This document shows positions 24,597-40,120 of a DNA stretch of 64,000 bases, one piece after another. The stretch's first letter is position 1. Each line of letters begins with the position of its first letter. The notes under the pieces were generated by a model. The model was not told the DNA's origin. It was given only the letters and a program-made list of their open reading frames with translations, and did no database searches. The stretch is from Phlebopus portentosus (taxonomy: Eukaryota > Basidiomycota > Agaricomycetes > Boletales > Boletinellaceae). The DNA is taken from NCBI GenBank assembly GCA_037892935.1, contig JAYXKI010000003.1:2790001-2854000 (forward strand), read 5' to 3'. A program made the position numbers and the translations under genes.

Positions 24597-26871
24597 TCAT
24601 ATCGCATAGTGAAAATCAGGGTGTTTATCACCCAACTCAACCCACGCCCTATCGCCACCATCTCGCTGAACATTCGGGTCCTCCAAGTCTTCCTTTATAT
24701 ACGGTGCAAGGGTCTCGGCGCGCTCTGATTGCTTCTTCTGCGTCGCCCAAGTGAGGTAGAGCACGTTCAGGATTGAGAGTCCGAAGATGCACACAGAACT
24801 ACATCACATTAAAAAAGTGAGAAGGCATCGGTTTCGAAAGGGTGCTTTGTGTAAAAAAAAAACCTACAAGGATAGATTCAATATAGTCGCTCGCTTGAAT
24901 CGTGGACCTTCCTTTGACGGGAATATCCACGTACTCAAGATCCCTCCCTTTTGTAACCACAGCATCATGAATGAATTAGAGACATGCAATAGAAAAAAAT
25001 GAAGTCAACTAACTGAATTAGCTCCAACGAAACCAAGAGCAACAGCGGTCGCCCTCCGATAATGAGGCTCCGAGTTATTCGAAAGCCACGCAGAAAGCTG
25101 TGGAGGCAGCGCATATGTCCCGGATACAGATAGGAACAAAGAACCATACGACACGGCCTTCGAATTTGAGCCTATGTAGAGTTTGATGATTAGAAATGGA
25201 AGGTAATGGCGAGCATTTCGAGACGCACGGAGGAAGACTATGAACCCCGTCATGGTGATGACCGAGTTGACTGCCGCGGATACCGAACGCCTCTGGTAGC
25301 GATCCGAGAGATACGAGCTCACTATCGTCACTAGGGTATCTCTACGATCAACTATCCGGCAGGGAACTGGCTGTCAAACGAACTTACCGGCGAATCCAGC
25401 AGCATATGGACCAACACTGACTAGCTGCGTCATCGTCGATGTATATCCAAGCTGATTCACAATAGTCGGCAAGAAAAGTGCAAGACCTTAGAGTTCATCA
25501 GTATATGCAATCTCTTTCGGCTTTTCTCTTCTTGATTCGTACCGAAAAGCGCCGTCCCATTCAGGAACATCATACAGAAGACAATGAAAACATGCGGGGA
25601 CGTAATTGCAGTTAGGACTTGGCTCCAAGAAAACACGTCGGAAAATGAGGTCATTGGTCGATCCAGAACGAGACGCTTCATGATTATGCTGGATTTGCAA
25701 TCACAATGAATCTCCGAGTCTAAAAGGTGATTCAGGTAGCACGTACTCCTTCTCCCTCTTTGTCAACCAACGCACATCCTGAGGTGTCGAAGGCGTGATG
25801 AAGAAAGAAATCAAGCCAATTAAGATGGTGAATATCCCCTCCTGCAGAATCGGTATTCAGTTCCTCTTATCGTAGCCCGGTTTGATGGAACTATGAATAC
25901 AAAAGACACTGACCAAAATGAAAATCCAAGCCCATCCAGGTCGACCGTTAATGCCGTCCATGTTCATGATAGCTGCCGCAAGCAAGCCCGAGAAGGCTCC
26001 AGAAAGCGAGGCAGCTGAGAAGAACATCGCGATTCTTGGCGAATACATACAATATATGAGTATGCGCTAAAAGTATCCAGGTGACGATTGCATACCTTAG
26101 AGAAAGCTGTCTCCGCGTGTAGAACCCAGAGAGATAGAGCACAATGCCAGGGAACATCGGTCCTTCGACGAGACCAAGAAACGCACGAGCACAGACGAGA
26201 CCAGCATAATTGGTTACAAGGCCTATAACACCATCGTCAAGTCTAAAAGGAACGTCCCGACGAAAAATGAGGAATACCTTGAAGCGTGCATATCAAACCC
26301 CAAATCGTAAGAAGCGTTGGCATGACATATCGTGGCCCAAGTTTTCGAAGAACCAAATTAGAAGGGAGCTCGGTGACAATGTACGGCCTGTGGAGAGTTG
26401 ACCATATGTTGAAGAGACGTATATCTGTGCATCAGCATCCGTTCAAAAGATAAGAGAAAGAACACCGTACACGTAGGTTGCAGTAATGCAAATTTGATAC
26501 TGATGGTCTGTGAGGCCCAAGTCGCTTTGTAATCCCGCCACGCGAGCGTTACCTAGGAAAGGTATTAAGTACGAGCATAACTCATTAGAGTATGAAACAG
26601 AATCAACCAATATTTGTGCGATCCTACCGGAAAGAAAACGGAATTCAGCTACCAGGCGATTCATGTATGTATAAAATGAAAAACGCACAATGAAGGACAA
26701 AAGATAGAACATTGTCATTAGTGGGATCAGAGCATAGTCCAGTTTCCGTACGGCACGTTTCACCTCTTCAGCATCTACATTCGCAAGGTCCTTCTCGCAA
26801 ATTTCCGCAACCTGAATAGAACGAACAGGGGAGGCATCCTTGAACGAGTCGTCTCTGGTCGAGATTTTCAT
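24597..26871 (-). CDS. MFS transporter, Dal5/Tna1 (anion:cation symporter) family, copy 1
   Basis: Starts at ATG 26871. An N-terminal cytosolic part leads to LDYALIPLMTMFYLLSFI, which is interrupted just before the conserved loop DRTNIGNARVAGLQ. The DRTNIG part is carried by a separate 16-nt exon (26608-26623). LGLTDHQYQICITATYV, MFPGIVLYLSGFYTRRQLSL, WAWIFI and a C-terminal SILNVLYLTWATQKK complete the fold, ending in PDFHYAI. Family members carry allantoate, nicotinate, biotin, pantothenate or related anions into the cell; the substrate here is unknown. All the exons I examined join in frame. A paralogue sits 10 kb away at 37.0-39.4 kb in opposite orientation. GATAAG-type sites upstream may link it to nitrogen control. 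Confidence 0.9.
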
Positions 26872-28074
26872 TTTGGAACTACGCCAATCAAGCGACGTGG
26901 TGGGCCACGACTCGATGCGAATCCAGGAAAGAGAGGAGCCCAAACTTAGCAGGTAGGCAGGCGAAACAGACCGGTCTGAACGAGGCCTTCAGCAGCACAC
27001 CATTTTTTATAACGATCACTATGATATCGACGAAGGGTCGATCGGAGCCGATGGTGCTCAATCACGTATGTTTGGTCCCACCACATGACTAGAAACCCAA
27101 TCTTGTGTATTGATCGTTTGATAAAGACAGAGAAAACCAAGATGAATTCTCCAAGCAAGAGCCTGAAAGAGCGGGAAGAAGGACAAAATTATCACGCAGT
27201 CGATGGAAAGATCTATGTAGTCCAAATAAGGTAAGATAAGATCACATGGCTCACCGGTTAGATTGAACTGGACTCCACCGGATCAGATAAGATTAGACAA
27301 ACACTTCTTCCGAAGTTATCGGATTAGATTTCCGAGTCTGATAGAACGTTTCACTCCAACAACAAAGTTTCGGTGACACGAAAATGGTTCATGGGGCAAC
27401 GTTTTCGTAAGCGTCTGTCCAGACGCGTAAGGAATAATTCGGTAAACAAGAAAGCCCGATGAAGACGGCCAGGCACACTGGCAAGCGAATTGTCTTCTGG
27501 AGGCGCGGGAGCTTATGAGAACTCGAAGGCTAATTACTTACAACGTTGATTTCGTACGCTGGGCGGAAGGTCACTGGAAGTCAGCGGAACATCTCTACAG
27601 ACTCTCTATAGTCACAGTGGGCGTCCAAGCTAAGCGCGCCTAGGCACAATTCCTGAGCAAATAAAATAGGAGACAGACTATGTAAGGAAGTTCAACGGCT
27701 AAGAACAGAGAACTTTTCCGCTTGAGGCATAATATTGGCTGGCATTGGCAGTACGAGAGATTCGTGTTTCTAAAATATTTCGGGCAAGGATTTATGCTCA
27801 ACTCTCCGAGTACAAGGAAGGGTGATCAATAACAATTACTGTCTGCTACAATGTGTATCTTTTACTACAGCAATACGACGAAGGCATCAGCTTCATCTAG
27901 AGTTCGATGCGATTAACTGCGCGGAATCTATAATAATAGTGCAAGAAATTTCAGGAAACATGATGATGGCTGAGGGTATCGTGTGACGAGAGCAAGAAAA
28001 GCTACAAAATCCAGAATGTACAAAAGCAGAACTGACAGCACAGGGAAGAAAGGAAAGTGCGAGGGCTCTTCAAA
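26872..28074. other. Promoter region of transporter copy 1 and 3' flank of the 5-phosphatase
   Basis: About 1.2 kb without a supported gene. It holds the GATA-type cluster listed separately. Short ORFs carry no motif. Confidence 0.4.
27189..27318. promoter_or_regulatory. Cluster of GATAA(G) motifs upstream of transporter copy 1
   Basis: GATAAG occurs on the plus strand at 27235-27240 and 27286-27291, with further TTATC (GATAA on the other strand) near 27189 and 27315. They lie roughly 320-450 bp upstream of the transporter ATG. In fungi, AreA/Nit2-type nitrogen regulators bind HGATAR sites, usually clustered, and Dal5-family genes are frequent targets. The motif is short and could occur by chance. 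Confidence 0.35.
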
Positions 28075-31000
28075 TTAAATAACAGCCTGCTCTACAAGAA
28101 AAGTGCGCGCAGCAGAAAGGAGAACGATCTGCTGATCGAGCCAGAGATTCTCAACTTCCTCCTTGGCACGCGATCGTGCACCATGATCTACTGACTTGAC
28201 CGTAACGCGGAATGCAGCCGATATAGGCCTGTGGTCCGAAACGTTTGCCTCGTACCGCCGGTAGTGCAAGTTCTGAACTCGTTCGGAATTGCGTGTCCTA
28301 TATAAGATACGATCGCACCAAGCAGGGGCGCGACTTTTCTCGGATGTGTCGTAGTCGGAAGAGCGACGATCGTACTTATACGTCGGCGGGAAAGTGATCG
28401 GGGCCTCATTGAAGATGTGCAAGCGGAAACTGCGGTTGTAGCGCAACTCCTTGAGGAGCTGGTCGTGCTGCAGAAGGAACTCGATCTGACCAGACTGTAC
28501 AGCGGCGATCGTTGCATCCCGCCGCTGGTCAATGCGGTAGTTTAAGTCACCATTGAGCTGATGACCAAAATCAGTCACATCACATAACATCGTGTTGGCT
28601 GCAGCAACTGCACTTACGAATACAAATTCATGGTCAAGGACCATGGTACCATCGCCTCCTCCGGCATATGCGACATAATCAAGATCAGAGAGGGAAGGAG
28701 GGAACACTTCCTTTTCGTCCAGTATTGCCGCAATATCAGAATTTCGAGCACGAATGTGGTTCTGCCCCGCAGCCAGATGGCAATTAATGAAGCAGACAGA
28801 AGAGTCATCAACTGCAAAACGGGCAACAATACCACCCTGAGGAGATCGGAGTCAGTAGACTATTATCGCGCCTCCGACGTATTGCTGACCTTGTTACCAT
28901 ACATACCGCCGATACCGCGCTTTACAGTGGTAATGGCAACGTCTTTCAACCCTTTCCGTTCTGATGACTTGATAAAGATACACGAGAAGAGTCCTACAAG
29001 GTTCTCTGCATGGACAACGGTGTACGGGCAATCTGGGGGCATGGCGACTCGCACAGCCAAAGCTAAACGGTCATGCCACATCTTGTAAGAGCGAGACACC
29101 TTCTCCGAGATTGACCCATCCGGTGCTTTCTTCTTTCCTCCCAGTAAGACCGTCTTTGCCGCCATCTTGCGACTCTCTAAGTCTATCAGCTCTTGGAATC
29201 CGAAGACAATGATGTCAGGAGACTCTACGGAGTTGAGCACGTCGTCAAAGAAATTTGCATTTTCGAGACAACCTGTCAATGTATCCGGTTTTGCAGCGTC
29301 CACATTCCAGGAAACGACCAGAACCGTCAGGGGTCTGAAAGTCGAGAAAGATGATTCGCGTTTTGAAAGCTCGTTATCTGGCATAAGTGGTTAGTACCAT
29401 AAATGATGTTGCATAGCGAGCATAACATACCAATCCAATTCACAGCTAATAGGCCATCCCAAAATCTTGCTACCTCATCCCGTCCGACACTGATCACGGA
29501 GAGTTGTCCGTATTTCTCAATGCTAAACGGGTCGATTAATAGACGATGCACAGGCAATTCGGAATGAGCCATCCAACTATTCGTAATCACCCAAGGCTTC
29601 CATTGGACATCGTAGGCATTTATCATGCCCTTCCGACCTCCAGCCCACAGACGATCGCCGACACCCTCGAGGCAGAGCACATCCGATGCCGATATCTTGA
29701 CAACTTCAGTATAACAGGGCATACCCTCGTCAGACTCTAAATTCCAGATGGTAATGAAGCCGCCTTCATGTCCAAGGAAAACTTTACCGGGTTGAGACTG
29801 GAGAACGGTACCCGATGTAACAGCACCGACGGAGTCGGCTGGAAGTAAAGACTTGCTGCCAGGTGCATGAGAGAATATAGTGTAGACACGTATGGCAGGT
29901 CCTCGTGCCGACGTGCCGTTTGTCTGAGCGGAGCCGGATGAGCCAGGTCCACCAGACGTCCACAACAGACCTCCCAGTATCTTCGCAAAGCCTTGTTTCT
30001 CAGTGATGCGCACGACGCGCGGGGACGAATTGATGAGCATCACCGCACAACCGCCTATGTCCGAATCAGGAGTGAACACAAGCACTTTGCCGTTCTCATC
30101 CAGTGAGATCATATGAAGCCCATGTCGAAAGATGTGTGTAACAGCAGTACTATGAGCCGCATAGCGAACCGTCGTTACGGACCCAGTAGGTACGTCAAGC
30201 TCCCAGATAGATCCGTCCTTTGTACCGACCCACAAGAATCGCCCTCGATCGGCGTCATTATCCGCAGACCTAAATTCCAGGCATGTCACTCGTGGATCCT
30301 TTCCCCGCCAATCAAAACCAGCGTCCTTGAGATCAATATTGTATATGTACGTGTCGGATGAACGGCTCAAGTCATACACTTTTATATGGTGATGAGCAGT
30401 GATAATGTACGCTCCCGCAACCGCGATGACGCCCGTGTGCGCAGTGACAGGAATCCGTGCTCGTACGAGTTCATGGCGACCGGGAAGTGGCGGTCGCCGA
30501 GAGGAGTGGCTAGCATCAGGAAGAGCGTCTGCCGCTCTCGAGCCCTTCGTCTCGTCCTCTTCAGCACTCTCTGATTCCGAACCTTCGTTGGATGGCGGAC
30601 GCCGCGGCGGAGGGAGTTTGTCTCCTAAGCCAATCGTTCGAATTGGTGGAGGTGCGAACTGCGTCTTACGCTCTAATGTAGGAGGAGCTGATCGATAGCC
30701 ATCTTGTACTTCTGCTTCCTGCATGGTGTTCATACGGAGAGGCGGTCGCCCGTGTACAGGCAGATCTCTAACAGATTTTGGAGGGCTCCTACGAACGGGC
30801 AACGAAGGAGGAATTTGCAGGGTAGGTGTACCCGAACCGGTGCTCGAAGAGTCTTGCGAGTCTGGATTTGAAGACCCTGAAGTCTCAATAGCATGTAATG
30901 GAAGCGAAGCGTGACGAGGGGGAGGAGGACGGATATTGGAATGCTTTGATGGTGAAGGTGGAGGCGGAGGAGGCCTTTGTATGAGTTCAGGACTAGTTTG

Positions 31001-31864
31001 TGACGAGGAGCTCGTTTCAACGGACGCAGTTCTGCTAGATCGGTCTGAGCTATCGGACTCAAATGGATTTGAAGGAGATCTGGACGGGAGGGCAGGAGCC
31101 GAAGGCTGGCTCTCTTCGACATCGTCAAAACAAATAAGAGGGCCATTATTCGGCAGAACAGAAACCGAGTGTCGATGATTATTTTGAGAGATTTCCAGAG
31201 ACTTGAGGGATTGGGAAGGGATATAGCTGAAGAATGAGACGCAGCTCGTGTGCCCGGTACTTGGATCGGGCGTGATGACGGAGAAGAGGGCCCTGCAACA
31301 CCGCTGAATGCCAAGTTAGCCTAGATAAGTGTACAAAATAGAATGGCCTCACTTCATGGAAAATTTGCTGCGAAGAGAGGCAACTCCGCCAGGAGGCAAG
31401 CCGCCAGCTCCAGTCGTCTCTTCATTTTGAACCGGTGTTGGAGGTGGAGGCGGCTTGCGGTTAATCAGCGATGTTTTATTAAGAGCGGCAACAGAACTAT
31501 TTGGTGATGGAATGGGTTTGATGACCGGTGAGCCAGTAGGTTTGGGAGATCGCGGTGGAGGAGGAGGCGGCGGTCGTCTGCCGACCTTCAAGTCAGACGA
31601 GGAACTTGAGGTACGAATGTGATGCGCAGGTGCAGGAGTCGCATTGCTACCCGGGTCGACTTCAACGTTCGACAAAGCGCGTTGGCGTGTTGCGATTGGA
31701 GATAAAAGCTCAGTTTCGTGATTCCGCAGCAATGAAGTGGTCGACGAGGAGGGTTTTGTCAGCGTTGCCGACGCTGGTAAATTCTCGTGTGCAAGCTTCT
31801 CAAACTTGCTGCGAAGAGCGCTGACAGCGAGTGGAGGAGATCCCTCTTCATTTTCTGACGACAT
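28075..31864 (-). CDS. Inositol polyphosphate 5-phosphatase with N-terminal WD40-like propeller
   Basis: Removes the 5-phosphate of phosphoinositides. The start is ATG 31864. The N-terminal ~350 residues are disordered, with proline runs (RRPPPPPPPRSP, RKPPPPPTPVQ) and two copies of an LRSKF motif. A WD40-like part follows (VIAVAGAYIITAHHHIKVYD, FLWVGTKDGSIWELD, KVFLGHEGGFITIWNLE, LWAGGRKGMINAYDV). The catalytic domain has VLVVSWNVDAAKP, IIVFGFQELIDLESRK, RGIGGMYGNK, NCHLAAGQ, NGDLNYRID, APAWCDRILY and SDHRPISAAF, which together give all the canonical 5-phosphatase motifs. The order of WD40 then 5-phosphatase is known from INPP5-type fungal proteins. No frame break was found. It is head-to-head with SMC3 across 262 bp. 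Confidence 0.92.
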
Positions 31865-32054
31865 CGTGCAAGACCATAAGGTCGTCGTCGTCTCAAGAGC
31901 GAGAAAGACGGCGGCGGCGAGGACTGAGACGGCGACAAGCGGTTAACGGGATTAATTATGGAAGGCCATGTCGGTGGCGCGTCAATTGCTTATTCGGGAC
32001 AATTTATACAATATTTTACATAATTAGTACTTCCACAAGCGGAAACGTGATTCA

Positions 32055-32060
32055 ACGCGT
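32055..32060. promoter_or_regulatory. MCB-type element (ACGCGT) upstream of SMC3
   Basis: ACGCGT lies within the 8-bp palindrome AACGCGTT, 67-72 bp upstream of the SMC3 ATG. In yeasts this MluI cell-cycle box is bound by MBF and drives G1/S expression of replication and cohesion genes. It sits in the bidirectional promoter shared with the 5-phosphatase gene. Confidence 0.5.
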
Positions 32061-32126
32061 TAGAAACAGCGTGACATTCTCCAGTCCCGTGTCACGTCTT
32101 TGAGCGCGTCTTATTCTCTATCCACC

Positions 32127-36446
<4,320 letters not shown>

Positions 36447-37010
36447 TAGATTTTATCCTCTCTTCTGCTGTTCTGTAGTGCGCTGTTTCGCTCTCTTTAT
36501 CATTATCTTCGTGTATTTCGAGTTGTAATCCTTAGCGCAAAAATAAACTTTTGGTCATGTGATCAATTTCTTCCCTTTTTGTCATGTGGGAATGGAGAAA
36601 GAAAATTTTTTCTGATTCTGGATTGGAGAGGAGGCTTGTCCTGCCTTACCAGACTACTATTCATTCCGGCAGGATTTCAGAACGCCCTGCTTCCCGCGCC
36701 TTCTCGTGCTCACCGGGATTCAATGCACGGACGGCATCCGTTAGGTTCAAAAGGGACGCTGAATTGTTTCGAGCATGATATTCATTCAAGGATGCTTGAA
36801 TGAATGGGTCATGTGGTGAAGACCGAATATAAGCGAAGATATGTCATCGGGTTCCATCAATTTGATGCTGCTACCGTAGGTATTATAAAACCCATGGCGT
36901 GCCCCCATACTTAAACACTCGCTCTATCGCCCCCTGGGCGTTCATTCTTCCTTCCGCCATCGCACTTTGTCTTCTGTACCGTACTCGGCTGAAGAAAACC
37001 CAAGTCCAAG
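36447..37010. other. Spacer containing the promoter of transporter copy 2
   Basis: Contains the SMC3 3' flank and the upstream region of the next gene. A TATA-like box is noted separately; there is no gene. Confidence 0.4.
36884..36890 (+). promoter_or_regulatory. TATA-like box of transporter copy 2
   Basis: TATAAAA, 121 bp upstream of the ATG at 37011 and followed by pyrimidine-rich sequence, a good position for a fungal core promoter. Confidence 0.45.
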
Positions 37011-39394
37011 ATGAAATCGGAAGAGTTCACGAAGGAGGCGTCTCCACCTCGTTCGTTGGTGGAGGAGTCTGAGAGTCACGAGCACGAGCTTCTCGAGTTC
37101 GATCGTACAGAAGAACGACGAATCGTACGAAAGCTGGATTTCTGCCTGATTCCGCTCATGACCATGTTCTACCTTCTGTCATTTCTCGTGCGTAGTCTCT
37201 TCTCAAACCAAACAGTAGCCGAAATTAACTTTCTACTTCCTAACTAGGATCGTGCAAATATTGGTGAACCAGCCTTCTATTCATTCTTGGGGAACCTCTG
37301 TCTGACTCTCGCTGGCAGGGAATGCCCGCGTGGCCGGGCTGCAAAAGGACCTGGGGCTCACGGACCACCAGTATCAAGTCTGCGTAACCGTGCTCTACGT
37401 GTGCGGCGTGTTCCATCCATCATTTCACGCGAATATATATTCATCTAACGTATCATTCTCCGCGCCCAACCCCCCCCCCCCCCCCCAAAAAAAAAAAAAA
37501 AAAAACACGACCCATATATCTCCGCTTTTATTTTTTATGACTGACAGACCGTACATCGCCGCGGAGCTCCCTTCCAACTTGCTCCTCCGCAAGATCGGGC
37601 CTAGGATCGTGATGCCCACGATTCTCACGCTTTGGGGGATGATTTGCGCGCTGCAGGGTATGTTATTTATTGTTAAGCTCCGTTCTGAGCGCGCGCGCGC
37701 GCGCTTTTAGTCGATACTAACTATGTGATGGCGAAGAGGCACTGTAAGCTCCTACGCCGGCCTGGTCACGATACGTGCCTTCCTCGGCCTTGTCGAAGGG
37801 CCGATGTTTCCTGGCATTGTACTCTATCTATCCGGATTCTACACGCGCAAAGAGCTTTCTCTCAGGCAAGTACAGTACTTATTTTCGGCATCGATAAGAT
37901 AAACATATATTTACTGTATTTTGTCTCCGTTTGAAAAAATTGTAAATAAGAATTGCAATGTTCTTCTCGGCCGCATCGCTCTCCGGGGCCTTTTCGGGAC
38001 TGCTTGCAGCTGCGATCGAACATATGCACGGCATAGATGGCCGACCGGGGTGGGCGTGGATCTTCATTCTGGTAAGATGATCCCGTTGACAAACTCAGTT
38101 GTGTAAAGTCTGAGAGTGTGAATTACAGGAGGGGATGTTTTCCGTAATCGTCGGCCTCATGTCATTCTTCATCACACCGTCCACGCCTCAGGACGTCCGA
38201 TGGTTGACGCAGAGGGAGAAAGAGTACGTTGAATAGCAAGCAGTTCGTATTTAAGAAATGAACATGACACGGCTTTATCATTCAGCATAGTCGTCAAGCG
38301 CCTACTCCGCGACAGGCCGACAACTTCGCCGCTCGACACATTCTCGTTCGTTCAAGTCTGGCGTTCGATGTCGTCGCCTCACGTTATACTCAACTTCATC
38401 GCGCTTTTCATGAATGGGACGACGCTGTACGGTAAGCGACCTTCAATCCCGGATCTCCGGGACAAAAGTCTAATGAAAAAGGGAAACAGGTCTCGCGCTA
38501 TTCTTGCCGTCCATTGTGAACCAGCTCGGATACAGCCAGACGCATACCCAGCTGATCAGCGTGGGACCTTTCGCAGCCGGGTTTGCCGGTGAGCCTCCTT
38601 CTTCGAGCACGTTTGATACGGAGTTCCGACATCACAAAAAAAAACTTTAGTGACGCTGATAACCTCGTACCTATCCGACCACTTCAAGAAACGCGCGACG
38701 TTCGCTGTGGTAAATTCGCTCATCGCCATGACGGGGTTTGTAGTATTCTTCCGTACGTCTCTGTCTCTCGAGCATCTGCGACCTCGCAGGATTTAGCTTG
38801 ATGCTACCTGAACTGTAGGCTCGACGTCCAAATCCATGTCCTACGGCTCCTTGTTCCTCTCCGTGTCCGGGACCTACGCGCTACCTCCGATTCTCTCAGC
38901 ATGGATGGCGAACAACTCGGAGCCGCACTATCGGAGGGCGACGAGCGTCGCACTGGGATTCGTCGCAACCAACTCGGTTCGTTTCATTTTGATTCGCAAT
39001 CGCTTTGGATATTAACGTTGATTGATCCCCGTACAGGGAGGGATCCTGAGCACGTGGATGTTCCCGTCCAAGGAGGCTCCGCGCTTCAGGCGGGCAACGA
39101 GTCTAGACATCAGCTTGTACGTCCCGTCCCGTCCCCATCATCCATCTCTTCCCCTCCCGACTCCAGATCTAACACACTCCCCCCTCCCCCAAACACAGCT
39201 CGGTGGGGATCCTCGTCTTCTCGATGCTCAACATCCTCTACCTCACGCACGCGACGCGCCAAAAGCACGCCAGGCGCGCGGAGCTGCTCGCGCCGTACGT
39301 CAAGAACGCGGACCCCGCTGCGCCCTTGGACGGCGGCGATACAGCGTGGGCCGAGCTGGGCGATAGACATCCGGACTTCCGATATGCGTTATGA
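37011..39394 (+). CDS. MFS transporter, Dal5/Tna1 family, copy 2
   Basis: Paralogue of the gene at 24.6-26.9 kb, in inverted orientation. The start at 37011 encodes an acidic N-terminus, then RKLDFCLIPLMTMFYLLSFL, then a 16-nt exon (37248-37263) giving DRANIG, then NARVAGLQKDLGLTDHQYQ. Later exons give LPSNLLLRKIGPRIVMPT, GTVSSYAGLVTIRAFLGL, GPMFPGIVLYLSGFYT, KSMSYGSLFLSVSGTYA and VGILVFSMLNILYLTHATR, ending PDFRYAL. Exon phases fit throughout. One intron has a GC donor (GCAAGT at 37866-37871) where copy 1 has GTATGC at the same codon. Another intron holds a long C-run and A-run. Codons are more GC-rich than in copy 1. The substrate is unknown, an organic anion by family. Confidence 0.9.
37470..37505 (+). 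repeat. C17-A19 homopolymer tract inside an intron
   Basis: A run of seventeen C is directly followed by nineteen A within an intron of transporter copy 2. It may be a slippage product or a poorly sequenced tract; its exact length should not be trusted. Confidence 0.85.
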
Positions 39395-40120
39395 TGACTT
39401 CTTGCGTGTGTAAAAGGTATGTATGTCGGCGTCCATTCGTTTGTTAGCCTGTATGTTAGTATACGGAATCCTAATGCTGCCAGTACTTACTGTTGAGATG
39501 CTGTTATGTTTGACGTTCACTATCATCCTGTGCGCCGAAGAAAGTGACTGGCCTGAGGTCGAGAATCGAGATTTCACAGATGCCGAACAAAGATAAACGA
39601 ATACAAGCCATTTCTTGAATGCACTGAGAGTAATTTGTTATTTACTGTCTTCCTGAGTTTGTATGCTTGATTTGCATCATATAGCAGAAATGCTCGTATA
39701 ACTTTATTGCCGTAAAGGAGCGTGGGAGACACATATACTCTACCATGTAGTATCCGCCGCTTCGGTATCTTTACCTGCAACCACACACACTGCGCTACAT
39801 CTCGGTGAGATACATACTGTGTACTGTGTACGCCGTGTTGCCTAAAGAGGCGGATTTCACAGATGCTATCAGTGTGTTCTGTGATTATATTCGACTTCTC
39901 AGCCCCTTCTTTCCTTCTATTCGTTCCATCTCCTTGTCCTACTGGTAGCTATTTGTGAGCTATGCGACGATGCGTTGAAATACCGCTGCTCGCCATGTGC
40001 TCAGAGTAGATACAGTAATCCGACCATATGTGTCGCACACTACTGAAGAATAAGTTCGATCGTTTATAATCCACGAAGAACATCTCGAGCGAGCTGCTCC
40101 TCGTCGACCCTCGGCCCGCC
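39395..40120. other. Spacer between transporter copy 2 and the carboxypeptidase gene
   Basis: About 0.7 kb with no supported gene. It is the promoter region of the secreted carboxypeptidase. Confidence 0.4.
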
